From positions 62,001 to 126,000 of the forward strand of contig FWCC01000328.1 in assembly GCA_900169235.1 (NCBI GenBank): DNA of 64,000 nucleotides, read 5' to 3'. The position numbers and the translations under genes were made by a program. The DNA is from Zarea fungicola. Lineage: Eukaryota; Ascomycota; Sordariomycetes; Hypocreales; Cordycipitaceae. How positions within the stretch are numbered: the stretch's first letter is position 1; each line of letters starts with the position of its first letter. The notes under the pieces were generated by a model that did not search any database, was not told where the DNA came from, and worked only from the letters and a program-made list of their open reading frames with translations. This document shows positions 22,293 to 32,520 of the stretch, piece by piece.

Positions 22293-22682
22293 CTACCTCA
22301 GCATCCGCTTCAGTAGAATCTTCCTTATTTCTCGCACGTCCAAGTGAAGCCTTGAACAAATAAGGGGAAGGGTCCGTCTCGCAATGTAATGATGTTCCTG
22401 CGTCTCCCATCGTAGGTCATCAGGAACCTTGTCTGGTTTAAAAGTTGCCACCATACTCAGACGACTGGCAAACTCCCTTTCAACCGGACCTTGTTCGTAA
22501 GCCTCTCGAAAGCGGGCGATGACGCAGCTGCCGGCGAGTCTACTCTGGCGACACCGACGGGACAGCACTCGCCTCGGCCTGTGACATAGCCTCTTCTGCT
22601 GCTGCTGCTGCTGTTGCTGTTGCTGTTGCTGTTTTTGCTGTTGCTGCACCAGCTCCTTGACCCAGCGCAATTCTTCTGCCAT
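22293..22682 (-). pseudogene. poly-Gln gag-like open frame
   Basis: A 129-codon frame begins MAEELRWVKELV and continues into about 17 nearly uninterrupted Gln codons (CAG/CAA), then a basic segment and LRWETQEHHYIARR. It sits upstream of and on the same strand as the left zinc-knuckle remnant. A coiled-coil/poly-Gln N-terminus ahead of a zinc knuckle resembles gag-type proteins. No reverse transcriptase, integrase or LTR was found, so this is only a suggestion. It may be a broken 5' exon of the same element. Confidence 0.4.
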
Positions 22683-23884
22683 TTGTCCATGGCGGCGGCA
22701 AACTCCTAAAATATGGTCAGTATATGCTCAACTCGAACACACCACATAGTGCCCGGTAGGTAGTTGAAAATATAAGCTTACACAAACAGCCAAGACAGCG
22801 GGGCACAGGTGCAACCGAAGTTAACGGCACTCTCAAGCGGTATTAGAATGATGTCGTAGGTATGCATAGATAGCTATACCTACCGCGGCAGAGACAAAGG
22901 CCGACTTCGCGGCCGCAATTGGCACACAACTCTCTCTTTGGCACATTGTTTGCGTACAAGCAGCTCGCTGTCGGCCGTGATTCGTGCTAAATCCGCCACC
23001 TAAGCTCGAAAAGACGTCAGGCCCAAGTCTCAGCTCTCTAGCAGATCATTGCTGTAAGTTGAACAAAGCAGACATGCGTTATTGTATGAAAGACTTGATG
23101 GACGTTGATGATGTGGATGAAGTGTTTGGTAGCTGCCTTAAGTACTGCCCAGGTACGTACCATCAAGGCGGCAGCTGGCCGACAAACGGGTGCCAGCTGG
23201 CAGACAGACATGCGTTTGGTTACCCGTTGGCGAATTCTGCTTGTGTATTTTTGTTGCTCCTCTCCAATCATAAATGCAAGAGAGTAAGTAATTCTTACTT
23301 TTTTCGACCCCTTTGGTCTGTTTGTGGAGTGTTCGCTTTCGATGCTGCGAGAACTGGCAGTAACAGTTCCAAGGAGGCCCCGAACCATTTCGCAAAGACG
23401 CTGCGCAAACACACAAATTGCCCAGAAGCAGATCCAAGTTGAAAGTTTTGAATTTAAAGAGCTTTTGCTAACATACACGCTTTAATCTAGATCCCTGCAG
23501 ACTAAAATGTAAGATAATGAACTGCGAACAAGACAGGACCGGAGGCCAAACGATACTAACATAGAGCGGCAAAGAAGATGACAACGAGAGAGCCGTGCGC
23601 CCCGTGTGGCCGTGAAGACGGGCGCTGTTTCTGCAACGGTATAGAAAAAGATATTTACATACAATTGAATTATATTAATGAAACTTGATAGTGCCGTTGG
23701 TGTCGATTGCGCCTGCCGCCCTTCCCGCTCGCCCCCCCAACTCCCTCACCGACATTATGACGGGTATGTATACCAGCAGTCATAGTATCTATGCAAATTT
23801 CACTAATAAAATCCATAGTCATTAACTTCTGTGCGTCACTGAGCCATATCTTCCAAAAGAATGTTAGACTAACAACGAATAAAG

Positions 23885-24309
23885 CTGGTGACGACAAAAG
23901 AGGCTGCTCCTGCTCCCGGTAAGTGTCAGTTGACTATTTCACTACCTTGATCTTCAAAACTAATAAGCTCTATAGCTGCCGACTCCGCCTCCTCCACCAC
24001 CAGTATGTCTTAATTAACTATCTTACTACCGTATGTTCAGAATTGACAAGATCATAGCTCCAGGCGCCGCCCCCCGTCCCCCTTTCCGCGGCACTTGCCG
24101 CAACTGTGGCCAGAAGGGCCATATGAAAAAAGACTGCAAAAATGAAAAGCAGTCGCGTCGCCGCCGCCGCCAAGGACAGAAGCAGCGGCAGTCCCAGCAG
24201 CAGCAGCAGAATGACCGCCGCCCCAACAGTAAGTGTTTCTTGCCTATTACATGTCACACTCTAACATCGTTGGTCTCTATCTATAGCTATTATCTTGAGA
24301 AATTGTTAA
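23885..24309 (+). CDS. 3' part of a multi-exon CCHC zinc-knuckle gene
   Basis: Four small exons (23885-23918, 23976-24002, 24058-24228, 24287-24309) join in one frame across introns of 57, 55 and 58 bp, each with GT..AG ends. The third exon holds a zinc knuckle, CRNCGQKGHMKKDC (CX2CX4HX4C), followed by five Arg and a Gln-rich tail. The last exon adds a few residues and a stop. Such knuckles bind single-stranded nucleic acid and occur in retroelement Gag proteins and some host RNA-binding proteins. The 5' end could not be joined in frame; a candidate exon before 23760 meets a stop. The gene is therefore partial or broken. A diverged inverted relative is at 21621-21745. Transcripts would be needed to confirm the exons. 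Confidence 0.42.
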
Positions 24310-24584
24310 AATGTCAAGGTAAATTAGACTATTTGTGTCTGTGGTGTTCTCCCTTACTAACATATCTATAATATAGATCACGTAACTTTTTTTTTTTTGC
24401 TTTCATTATTTGGCTTTTGCTCTTGTTTTTTTTTTCCTTGTTTTTTTAAACAAAAAATATCTTTTATTCTTCCATGATTTTACAGTAGCGCTCATCTTGA
24501 TGTGAATGTTCTGATGGCAATGTGCTGAATTGATCAAAGACGTTGGCAAGGGAGGGCTTCACCGTCGTATGACCTCTCCTAATA

Positions 24585-24800
24585 TTGAGACGAGAATGGA
24601 CGCCGCTAAACTTCGCGATCAGACCCCTAAGGACCAGCGCGAGAAGTCGGTCTATCATTCTTTGCAAGCGTAGAAGAGCAGATGAGAGAACCAAAATAGT
24701 TACTGGGGAGATCTTCAAATCTCTGGTACAGCTTCTTTTTGGCGCGTTTGGTAAATTCCGATCGAGACTCATCAGGGCGTCCTTGGTGGCATAGTAGGCC
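24585..24800 (+). repeat. right copy of the inverted dispersed repeat
   Basis: Inverted relative to 20170-20400, with the same order relative to the zinc-knuckle fragment. The opposite strand carries an uninterrupted 154-codon frame (24464-24928) without a family that I recognise. Confidence 0.65.
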
Positions 24801-24996
24801 GCAAAGAAGTCAAGCCATGAAGGCTTGTTTCCTACTTGGTTTAGAGCAGGGAATTTACCCACCCACGAGTTGGAAAGCACCCTATACGCTATACCTAACC
24901 TGTTAAATGATCCAATTTGTGCCAGCATGAACTTTGAGGTGCAGTTTCAACAGCAAAGCCTCCAAACGAAGCTGGTACAGTGGGCGAATAAGTATT

Positions 24997-25222
24997 TGAC
25001 CCCTACCAGGTCGCATCCACAGTAGGAATGGCTGAGTGGCGGTAGCTTTCAACACCGCCATATTTTCAACCCTAACCCAAATTAATGGCATCCACTAAAA
25101 CTCCCTGTAGGCCCTCTATAAATTTACCAGGGTTAGGGCTGTGCATAGGGTCATTTATTAAGCAGCAATGTTTACCCTGGTACTTTACGCTAGCCCTGCT
25201 TGCTGTGACCTGGTAGGGGTCA
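24997..25222. mobile_element. MITE-like 226-bp block with 16-bp perfect inverted ends
   Basis: TGACCCCTACCAGGTC at 24997-25012 is repeated exactly as its reverse complement at 25207-25222. The interior is short and non-coding and contains a further CCAGGGT/ACCCTGG inverted pair. Size and ends fit a miniature inverted-repeat transposable element. No clear target-site duplication abuts the ends. A 10-bp direct repeat AGTATTTGAC overlaps the left end and recurs 48 bp past the right end. Confidence 0.45.
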
Positions 25223-25321
25223 CCTAGGTACTTGTTGCTACCCTCTGTATTAACGCCCGGCTGTCTCAGAAGTATTTGACATCAGAAGGTTGCCCTGGTC
25301 CTCCATGACAACTAAAATAAT

Positions 25322-25364
25322 CCACTCGGACATGCTACCTTACAAGGCGGCGGCTTATTTAATT
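25322..25364 (-). repeat. 43-bp inverted duplicate of the tRNA-Ser start
   Basis: This is the exact reverse complement of 25995-26037, which holds 25 bp of tRNA 5' flank and the first 18 nt of tRNA-Ser up to the A box. Identity is 43/43; the sequences diverge completely beyond it on both sides. The two copies face each other across 630 bp. Confidence 0.95.
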
Positions 25365-25682
25365 TCAACAACGAATTAACTTGTATTAAAAACTTGCAAC
25401 TTCGATTCATTATTTAAGGCTTAGCTTACTAATAATGTTCAAAAAAACCGGCGATATGCCTCGAGGTGGTGGCCCTCATTTCGCTTGTTTTTATACCGTT
25501 TTGGCAGGGCCCCCATTTATGGCGCCCCTGACACAAGACTACATTGAGTCTCATTGCAAGAACATAATAATAATTTTATGTGTCTACTGATTTCTCGATG
25601 TTCTAATGCGAAATTATTAACGGTCTATATAGTTAAGACTGCATGTTCGTCACTGCAGTAGGTCAAAATTAGTCGGCTTCGA

Positions 25683-25707
25683 TGTGATCGGTCACTGACC
25701 GATCACA
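25683..25707. repeat. perfect 12-bp-arm palindrome
   Basis: The arms TGTGATCGGTCA and TGACCGATCACA flank a single central C. A related CCGGT(C/G) motif recurs just to the right (about 25711-25740). It lies roughly midway between the two 43-bp inverted copies. It could be a protein-binding site or a hairpin. Confidence 0.85.
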
Positions 25708-26019
25708 GTTCCGGTGGCCCACTTATTTCCGGTCACCGACCCCGTGCCTCCTGCCAGCCTCACCTCACATGGAAATGTTTTTGGTTTCTTTTTTTATAGT
25801 TTTGATACGGAAAGTTAATATTCTCTCTTATATGAAAAATATATAAGCGGGTGTTTTCCGAACGTTTAACATTTTTAGGGCTAGTAGATGATACTGCATA
25901 GTAGCAGCAACACAACTATATGTAACTTTTTGAAGCCGTTTCTTGCCCAGGCCGGTTCTAATTCAGATCTAGAAATATTCTATTGCTCTTTTATAATTAA
26001 ATAAGCCGCCGCCTTGTAA

Positions 26020-26113
26020 GGTAGCATGTCCGAGTGGTTAAGGAGTAAGACTTGAATACCAATTCAGATATCTTATGGCTTCGGCCGCGTAGGTTCGAAC
26101 CCTGCTGCTATCG
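26020..26113 (+). tRNA. tRNA-Ser (anticodon UGA), 13-nt intron
   Basis: All arms fold. The acceptor GGTAGCA (26020-26026) pairs with TGCTATC (26106-26112), and discriminator G26113 is normal for serine. The D arm is TCC...GGA with GAGTGGTTAA. The anticodon stem TAAGA/TCTTA encloses the loop C-T-TGA-A, the 13-nt intron 26057-26069, then A. The long variable arm is GGC-TTCG-GCC. The T arm is GTAGG-TTCGAAC-CCTGC. The class II variable arm and the intron one base 3' of the anticodon are standard for eukaryotic tRNA-Ser. Anticodon TGA at 26053-26055 reads UCA/UCG. The A box and B box promoters are intact, and the gene looks functional. Confidence 0.93.
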
Positions 26114-26450
26114 AATTACTTTTTTGCGATTTCTTTAGAATTTTTTTGGACCAATTTGGTCTTAAAACGGGCCAGTTAGCTAGCCTACCTCGGTTGTTAA
26201 CCATGGCTGAATGTAAACTACTTCCTTCCAAGTAATTATCTATTCATAGCTAGAAGAGGCATTGTCAAGACTTATTTATACCGAATTACTGCTGGTACGT
26301 TTCTTTGTACTGTTTGGTTGGTTTGGAACCGGGCCACTCTTTAGCCTATTTATTTTACGCTAGCTGCTAGTTCCTGGTACGTTGGCAATTGGCTTCGAAC
26401 ATATCTACAGGTACAGCTTAGCCCATTTGGCTAGCTGTAAGTAGTTGTTT
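26112..26450. repeat. two degenerate ~169-bp tandem units after the tRNA
   Basis: From 26112 and from 26281 the sequence runs CGAATTACT...TTTCTTT...TTTGG.....CGGGCCA.T....TAGCCTA in the same order with many substitutions. The first unit starts at the tRNA 3' end, hinting at a tRNA-associated repeat family (SINE-like). The similarity is weak and was judged by eye. Confidence 0.35.
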
Positions 26451-27234
26451 CATTTGAGGGCTGTTGTCATCACGGTCTGCTGCTGCCATTATGTTTGCCA
26501 GCTCATGGCAGCATACAAGCAACGAGACAATCCAAATTTACACCAAATTAGGTGTCCATGTTTTATTATTCATGTCATGTAACATCAATGAGATTCCGAT
26601 ATCATTGCCGAACATAGTCGCCATCCTGTGGTGGACACAACTGACATGAACCGCGTTTCAAGCTGAGTTGGCAAGGCTAGGAGTAATGCGCAGCGGGCGG
26701 TAATCATCGCTGACATCCCTTTTATGGCCAATAATAATGTAGTCGCAGTCTTTAGGTTTCGTTTTTTTTTTCGATTTACAATTTAGAACACCCGATAACT
26801 CAATTTGGCTCGCAACTGCGAGCATGTTGGTTGCCAACATTCAGGTTGTGCTAGTTGTGTTGGCGACTTGCCAGAGTCTCAGGGAAGGTCGGTGCATGCC
26901 GCTGCGCCCAGCCCCAAAAATAAAATCAACCTTTTTATAAACAAGGAAAAATCTTACCAGCTTGTGTCTTTAGAAGTTTCTTTCTTTTTTCACCCGACTT
27001 AGATGCGGCGGCGTGCGCCTCGCTGCCGGTCATGTGACTCGCTGGTGCAGGGAACCCGGGCGGCAGGCGCGTCAGAGGAACCTCCACAATCCATCTACTC
27101 GTGAAAGTCCTAGCATCAGCCCGACGCCCGCAAATCAATCCATCGGCTTATTCACAGCTTCTGCGCTCAGTAACTCGGACCCAGAATCGATTCTACACGC
27201 AAGGCCCTTTGGGAACACCCGCTGCCTGCCCAGA
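26451..27234. other. intergenic: TAF11 promoter
   Basis: No separate gene is supported. The frame of TAF11 stays open upstream to an ATG at 27013, but that segment is not conserved-looking and is probably leader. Confidence 0.5.
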
Positions 27235-28286
27235 ATGGCTTCACCTCCGTACGCCTCCTCGCCAACGGCCATGTCGCCTCCCTACCCATCGCCGGCGCAA
27301 ATCCCCAGCAAGAAGCGAACCTCGAGCTTCGACGCCAGCGGCAAGCCGCCGGCTCTGAAGCGCCGCAAGCCCTCGACGCTCTCCCAATCCTCGGTCCCGG
27401 TGCACCCCTTGCGCCAGACGTCGTTTCCCCCCGAAGCGCGCTTGACGCGCTCGCCGTCGGTCGATGCCTTGTCGCACGTCAGCGGCAGCGCCGTGAGCGC
27501 GTCGGCCAGCGGCGTGGGTGCTGCTGCGAAGGGCAAGAAGAAGCGCGGCGGCAAGAAGACCAAAGGGGGCAAGAACGACGACGGTACCGACCAGGCGTCG
27601 AGCGTGGGCGGTGGGAAAGCGGGCACAGCCGCCTCAGGCCAGGGCGGCGACAAGGACGCGGAGGAGGACGAGGAGGATGACAACCAGGAGATGGCGCTGG
27701 AGGATGTGGTGGCGCGCACGCAGGAGCAGAAGCAGGAGGAGATTCGGCTGCGTGCCATGCTGGTCGAGGCGTTTGACAGCGAGCAGTATAATCGCTACGA
27801 GCTGTGGCGTGCAGCCAAGCTGTCGGATGCAGTTGTCAAACGAGTAAGAGAGCCCTTGATTTCGACTTGCAAATTGGGTGCTGTTACGATTGCTAATAAC
27901 TTGGGCAGGTGGTCAACGCGACGGTGTCGCAGTCAGTGCCGCAAATGGTCAGCACCGCCGTCAAGGCCGTTGCCAAGCTGTTTGCGGGCGAAATCATCGA
28001 AGAGGCGCGCACCATGCAAGCCGAGTGGATTCGCGCGGGTGAAAATCAGAGCGACCTGCCCACGCCGCCAGCATCATCCACCGATGACACGAGCAAGAAC
28101 GACGACGGCGAAGAAAAGGATATAAAGCGTGGACCGCTTCGACCGGATCATCTACGCGCGGCCTGGTTGCGGTACCGCGAGTCAAAGCAGAGTCACGGCG
28201 TGGGCATGCAGCAACTGTGGCATAATCAGCAGGGCAGCGGCGTGGAGCGATTCTCTGCGCGGACGAGGAAGCAAATGTTCAAGTAA
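27235..28286 (+). CDS. TAF11: transcription initiation factor TFIID subunit TAF11
   Basis: Exons 27235-27843 and 27909-28286 (65-bp intron, phase 0) encode 328 aa. The N-terminal half is low complexity with basic KGKKKRGGKKTKGGK and acidic EEDEEDD tracts. The C-terminal half is a TAFII28-type histone fold: RAMLVEAFDSEQYNRYELWR, then ISxP-like SQSVPQMVSTAVKAVAKLF and GEIIEEARTMQAEW, and finally GPLRPDHLRAAWLRYRE (the last helix). TAF11 pairs with TAF13 in TFIID and contacts TBP/TFIIA at RNA polymerase II promoters. The intron falls within the fold, between VVKR and VVNATV. An in-frame ATG at 27013 would add 74 residues of unremarkable sequence, so the ATG starting MASPPYASSP is preferred. Confidence 0.9.
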
Positions 28287-28489
28287 AGGTTATCCAGGTG
28301 GGGAAGGAAACGGTGCGTTTTTAATTCATTTTACGACGGTCAATGATACCCAGACAATTCTTGATTTTTGGTTCATGTAGTTTTATTGGCATCTATAGCA
28401 TAACTTGGCGTTTGAGAAAATAGACTTGATTAACAGGACGACAGTGCTTGTTACTGGCGCACTTCTTTGCTAGTGCAGCTTTTCAGCCT

Positions 28490-29412
28490 TTATCGCGTTA
28501 CGCCACCACCGACAGAAATATTCTGCCCTGTAATCCATCGGGCTTTTTCCTGGACCAAGAGGAGCACGGCATCGCCAATGTCGGCCGGTGTTCCGGCTCG
28601 GTGCTCAGCCTTTGTGAGGTCAATCTCTGGCTTCATCATCTGGTCGATGAATTCGGCGGGGACAATGTCTGTGAGAACGGGGCCAGGCAGAATCGAGTTG
28701 ACGGTGATGCCCTTGCTTCGGCCGAGCTATACAGAGCGGTTAGCATGAGACTCTGGGCTTTGAAACTGGGATGGCAAGGATGACACGTACCACACCAGCA
28801 AGGGACCAAGTGATGTTGTCGAGTGCAGCTTTGGACGCGGCATAGCCGATGGTGACCTCGCTGCCACGCACAGCCATGGCAGACGAGACATTGATGATGC
28901 GACCACCGGAGGGCATGTGTGGTATCACGGCATTAATCATGTAGAGGGGTCCATTGACGTTTGTGCGGAACGTTTGCTCGATTTCTTCTCCTTTAAGATC
29001 GTGAAACATGTCGACCAGGGTGCCCATACCAGCGTTGTTGACTTTTTTTTTCAGCATTAGTCCTGTTTCTTAGGGATAAAAGATGGGAGAAAATGGTGTT
29101 GGGAAATTATTTATTACCTAGGATATCAATATGACCTGTTTTAAACTGCTCCAGGGCCGTGTTGACAATTTTCTTGGCACCCTCGAGCGTGTCGACGCTG
29201 GCCTGAACGACAATGGCACTGGCGCCCGTCTCGCGGAGGGTGGCTGCGACGGCTTCGGCGCGCTGGGCAGTGGTGTCGGAGACGTAGTTTACGACAATGC
29301 TTGCGCCGTTACGGGCGAGGGCGAGGGCGATACCTGCGCCAATGCCGTTTTCACGGCCGGAGCCGGTGACGATGGCAACCTTGCCTTGGAGAGAGAGAGT
29401 ATCAATGGCCAT
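28490..29412 (-). CDS. short-chain dehydrogenase/reductase (SDR)
   Basis: Exons 29412-29118, 29041-28791 and 28726-28490 (introns 76 and 64 bp) give 260 aa, normal for a classical SDR. The Rossmann fold begins GKVAIVTGSGRENGIGAGIA; the coenzyme motif has two extra residues (Glu-Asn) compared with the plain TGxxxGxG. DILVNNAG, INVSSAM (catalytic Ser) and YAASK (Tyr/Lys) follow, with the C-terminal GPVLTDI and a closing NISVGGG. The Asn-Ser-Tyr-Lys tetrad appears complete, so it should be an active NAD(P)H-dependent oxidoreductase. The substrate is unknown. The family includes 3-oxoacyl-ACP-reductase-like and polyol or polyketide reductases. The first intron ends in an A9-G acceptor. Confidence 0.9.
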
Positions 29413-31331
29413 GGTTGATGTTGTGAGTGTGAACGTTGTAAAAAGGGTGCTTAGTTTAGGTGGAAGGAAAATTGAAAGGTTCTTTCTATGATATTGAAGG
29501 GGTTTGATAGAATTTGTGAGAATATGCATGACCTTTATATAGCTGCGAGTAAACTGGCCGTGTCTTTCGACACTCTGCTGGGGATTGTGGTATACATGAT
29601 GCATATAGAGTCATCTAGCCTTGGACAAGTAGAATGGTGAATTTCCTTTTTCAGAAAATGGGTACCTCGCATTCGCAAAGGCTAGAGTCATTTACAAATG
29701 AATTTAGCAGGCTGGTGAGCAAGTCATCCGACAGCCGACCTCATACCGCGTCTTAAAAGCATATTTCCTCTTTGGGAAAATGGGTCCAACGTTTTATTCC
29801 GCACGCCACGTAAAGTCCGCAAAGAAGTCTCGACAGATATGTAGTTGGCGCATGACCAGGTAAGGCAGTTCAAGCCGATACTTGCAAGATACTCATACGC
29901 TTGCAAGTTTCTTAGATGCTTGTGCATGAAATCTGCTTTGCTAGCTAGCCTACAACCCTTGCCTGCTCAAAGTAGAGGCATGTCATTGGTTCCGTTGCGA
30001 TGACGGTAACAAATATGGTACTCGCACTACAGTTGTAGGAAAAATTGATCTCTGACTTGTTTAACAATCTACTAACACTCTATATGGTGTTATTACCAAC
30101 CCTTTGCAAGCTAGCGTAGCGAATAATGAATCGTTGCAAAGACAGACCGCATATAGGGTAAGTAAAGGTTGATGGCAATGGCCGTTGTACACTGAGCGGG
30201 ACAACTTTATCTACTTGAATTCGTAGCAGAGGTCATGCGTAACTTTACTGCTTTTTTTCGTTTCTTTTTCCGAAAAAGAAATCCATGCTCTCGAATTACG
30301 CACAACTTCATGCCAAACTTGGACGTGGTTGTGGAAATGCCAGACTGTGGATACAAGGAGTGACGACTAATTAACAAATCCTTCTAGAGTATTTATTATA
30401 GAAAACACTCCCGCATGCATCTTTCTTTATTTTTTTCTTACTCTCTTTTCACTGTTAACGTCCGGGGCATTTGTAGCTGAGCTGTGCATGTCGACACGTC
30501 CACCCACTTCCTGCCACGAAACTTTGACAGAAAAGCGCGTCGAAGCGAACTGAAAGCTTAGCCATCTCGCATTCTTAATCAGTTGAGAGTACTCTGCAGC
30601 ATGGACTGTTTTGCTGCGGGGTGGTGGATTTTACATGGTGGGTGATGAAAGCTTCGTCAGTCGTCTCAGTTAGTGTTGCCAGTGACGACGCACGGTACAA
30701 CGTACGATCAACGTTCAACGTGTTTTATTGACTTTTCGTCTCGTCTCCTCAGGCCACCACTCTATTTTGCATAGCTCGCGTCCTATAGTCCGTCTTTGCT
30801 GGGGCGTTGCCAACTTGGGGTAGCGCAGCTTCTCTCCCACCAGAGACAGATTTTGCACGGCATTGTGTGCAGCTCGATGCCAACCACAGGATGCAGCTAC
30901 AACCATGAAAATTAGTACTCAGCATGGAAATAAACCCTGGAATACTCATCAAGCTTTTAATTCTCCCAAATCAACACTACCCCTCACGCAATCGCAGCGG
31001 CAAGGCTGTGACATGCACAGTGACATGCTACCCTGAAATGGAGCCCCACCAGCTGACACACCCACGCCAAACGGATTGACTTTTAGTGGTAAAAGAAAAA
31101 AAAAAGAGGAAGAAACTTTGCAGCCAATGAGAGGGAAAAAGCAGAGGCGGCGGCTGTGACACAACTTTGCACTCCATTTTCACCAGCTGAGAACAAGCCC
31201 AAAAAGAGTTGCAACGGCCAGAATAAACCGTTATTCTGGGCTGCTGTTTAAAAAGAGCAAAAACTATCCTGTTTTACTTTATTTGTGTAGTTTTTTTTTC
31301 CTTGTTCTCTTCTTTTTTTGTCATACTCATA
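29413..31331. other. 1.9-kb intergenic region (divergent promoters)
   Basis: Lies between the SDR (-) and bZIP (+) starts. Several frames of 60-70 codons occur without motifs. The right third has T-rich and purine-rich tracts typical of a long 5' leader. Nothing else is supported. Confidence 0.5.
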
Positions 31332-32520
31332 ATGGCAGGCGCCAAGGTACGATTCCATCCAGAGCTTCCTCCATCTTCCACGGTGGAAATTTTGCATTTG
31401 CTGCTCTTCCACCTACATTTATGCCCCATTCTTCGCCTCTTTATGCTAGTCTTATATGGCTCTCCTCTTGCTCCATTTGATCAATATTGGTTAAAGGAAA
31501 AAAGAAAAAACTAACCTCGCTCGACATATGCAGACATCACAGGGTTCCAGTAACCCCGCCGCGGAGCGCATCCGCGAAAATCAGCGTCGCTCTCGAGCCC
31601 GACGCAAGGAGTTTGTCGAGGGCATGCAGCGTCGCCTCGACGAGTATGAGAAGCAAGGCGTCGATGCCACATTGCAGATGCAGCAGGCCGCCCGCACCGT
31701 CGCCATTGAGAACTCGCGCCTGCGCATGCTCCTGGCCCGCCGCGGTGTCTCTCAGGACGAGATTGCCAAGTTTCTCGCCATGTTCGAGACGGGCATTGCC
31801 CGCGACGATGACGATCACGTCGCCCATCTCACCATGCAGGGCTTCCCACCGGCCACCACGACCACCCCTTCCACGACCCCTTCCACGACGACGGACTATA
31901 TGCATCCACAAGCGACAAGTACCGTTGCGCAGCAGCCACCGCCACCGCCGCCGCCGGCACCCATCACAACAAGCTTTGCCACGACCAAGCCGACATATCA
32001 ACATCATAGCCAATACCACAGCGATGGGGGCATTGATCGATTAGCCGTGCTGGCGGATGCCAGCATGAGTGATCACTGCAGCAGCAGCAGCGCGCCTACC
32101 ACATCAGCCACGACGCCGAGTGAATCGACTGTTGCCGCCCAGAGCCCGCCGAGCGCAGGACCGAGCACGATGCCCGGCACACCGGTATCTGGGCCTCACG
32201 GGCACTACCACAGTGGTCACTACACCCATCACGGCCACCACCACCACCATGACAACCACCATGACAACCACCATGACAATCACCACAGTCATCATCATCA
32301 TCATCACGGCGCACCGCAAAACGCGGGATCAGACTCGACGCTCGTCATGTCATGCAACACGGCCGCGCAAATCATTGCCGAGATGCAAGGAGGTGTGCTA
32401 GGTGGCAAAGGTAGCAGCGGTGGTGGTGTCAAGGGCGGCTTGACTTGCGACGATGCGGAATGCGAATGCTTTGTCAAGAACACGCTCTTGTATCAAATAA
32501 TGGAAAGAAACGCCGCTTGA
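31332..32520 (+). CDS. bZIP transcription factor with His-rich tract
   Basis: A 15-nt first exon (31332-31346, MAGAK) and exon 31534-32520, joined across a 187-bp intron, give 333 aa. The basic region RIRENQRRSRARRKEF is followed by a short zipper-like helix (~30-75). The middle is Pro/Ser/Thr-rich. A histidine-rich tract (~240-275) includes HHDN repeats and a run of six His. The C-terminus has SCNTAAQIIAEMQGG and a cysteine cluster CDDAECECF ahead of LYQIM, a pattern I associate with a group of fungal bZIP proteins. It should bind DNA as a dimer; metal sensing is possible from the His/Cys content but not shown. The start rests on the tiny first exon; the alternative ATG at 31528 lies at the intron end. 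Confidence 0.85.
32216..32315 (+). repeat. His-codon repeat (CACCAC/CATGACAAC)
   Basis: Repeated CACCACCATGACAAC units inside the bZIP gene encode HHDN repeats, followed by a run of CAT/CAC codons. A simple-repeat tract likely to vary in length between strains. Confidence 0.85.

Noticed and set aside
22293..22682. Intact retrotransposon with a poly-Gln Gag
   Set aside because: No protease, reverse transcriptase, RNase H or integrase motifs and no long terminal repeats were found in 20-26.7 kb.
22984..23442. 152-codon cysteine-containing plus frame between the two element copies
   Set aside because: A minus frame of similar length overlaps it, there is no signal peptide, and cysteines are scattered as in random translation.
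23680..23760. 5' exon of the zinc-knuckle gene ending at GACGG|GTATGT
   Set aside because: Joining it in the frame needed by the downstream exons meets a stop codon; the other frame destroys the zinc knuckle.
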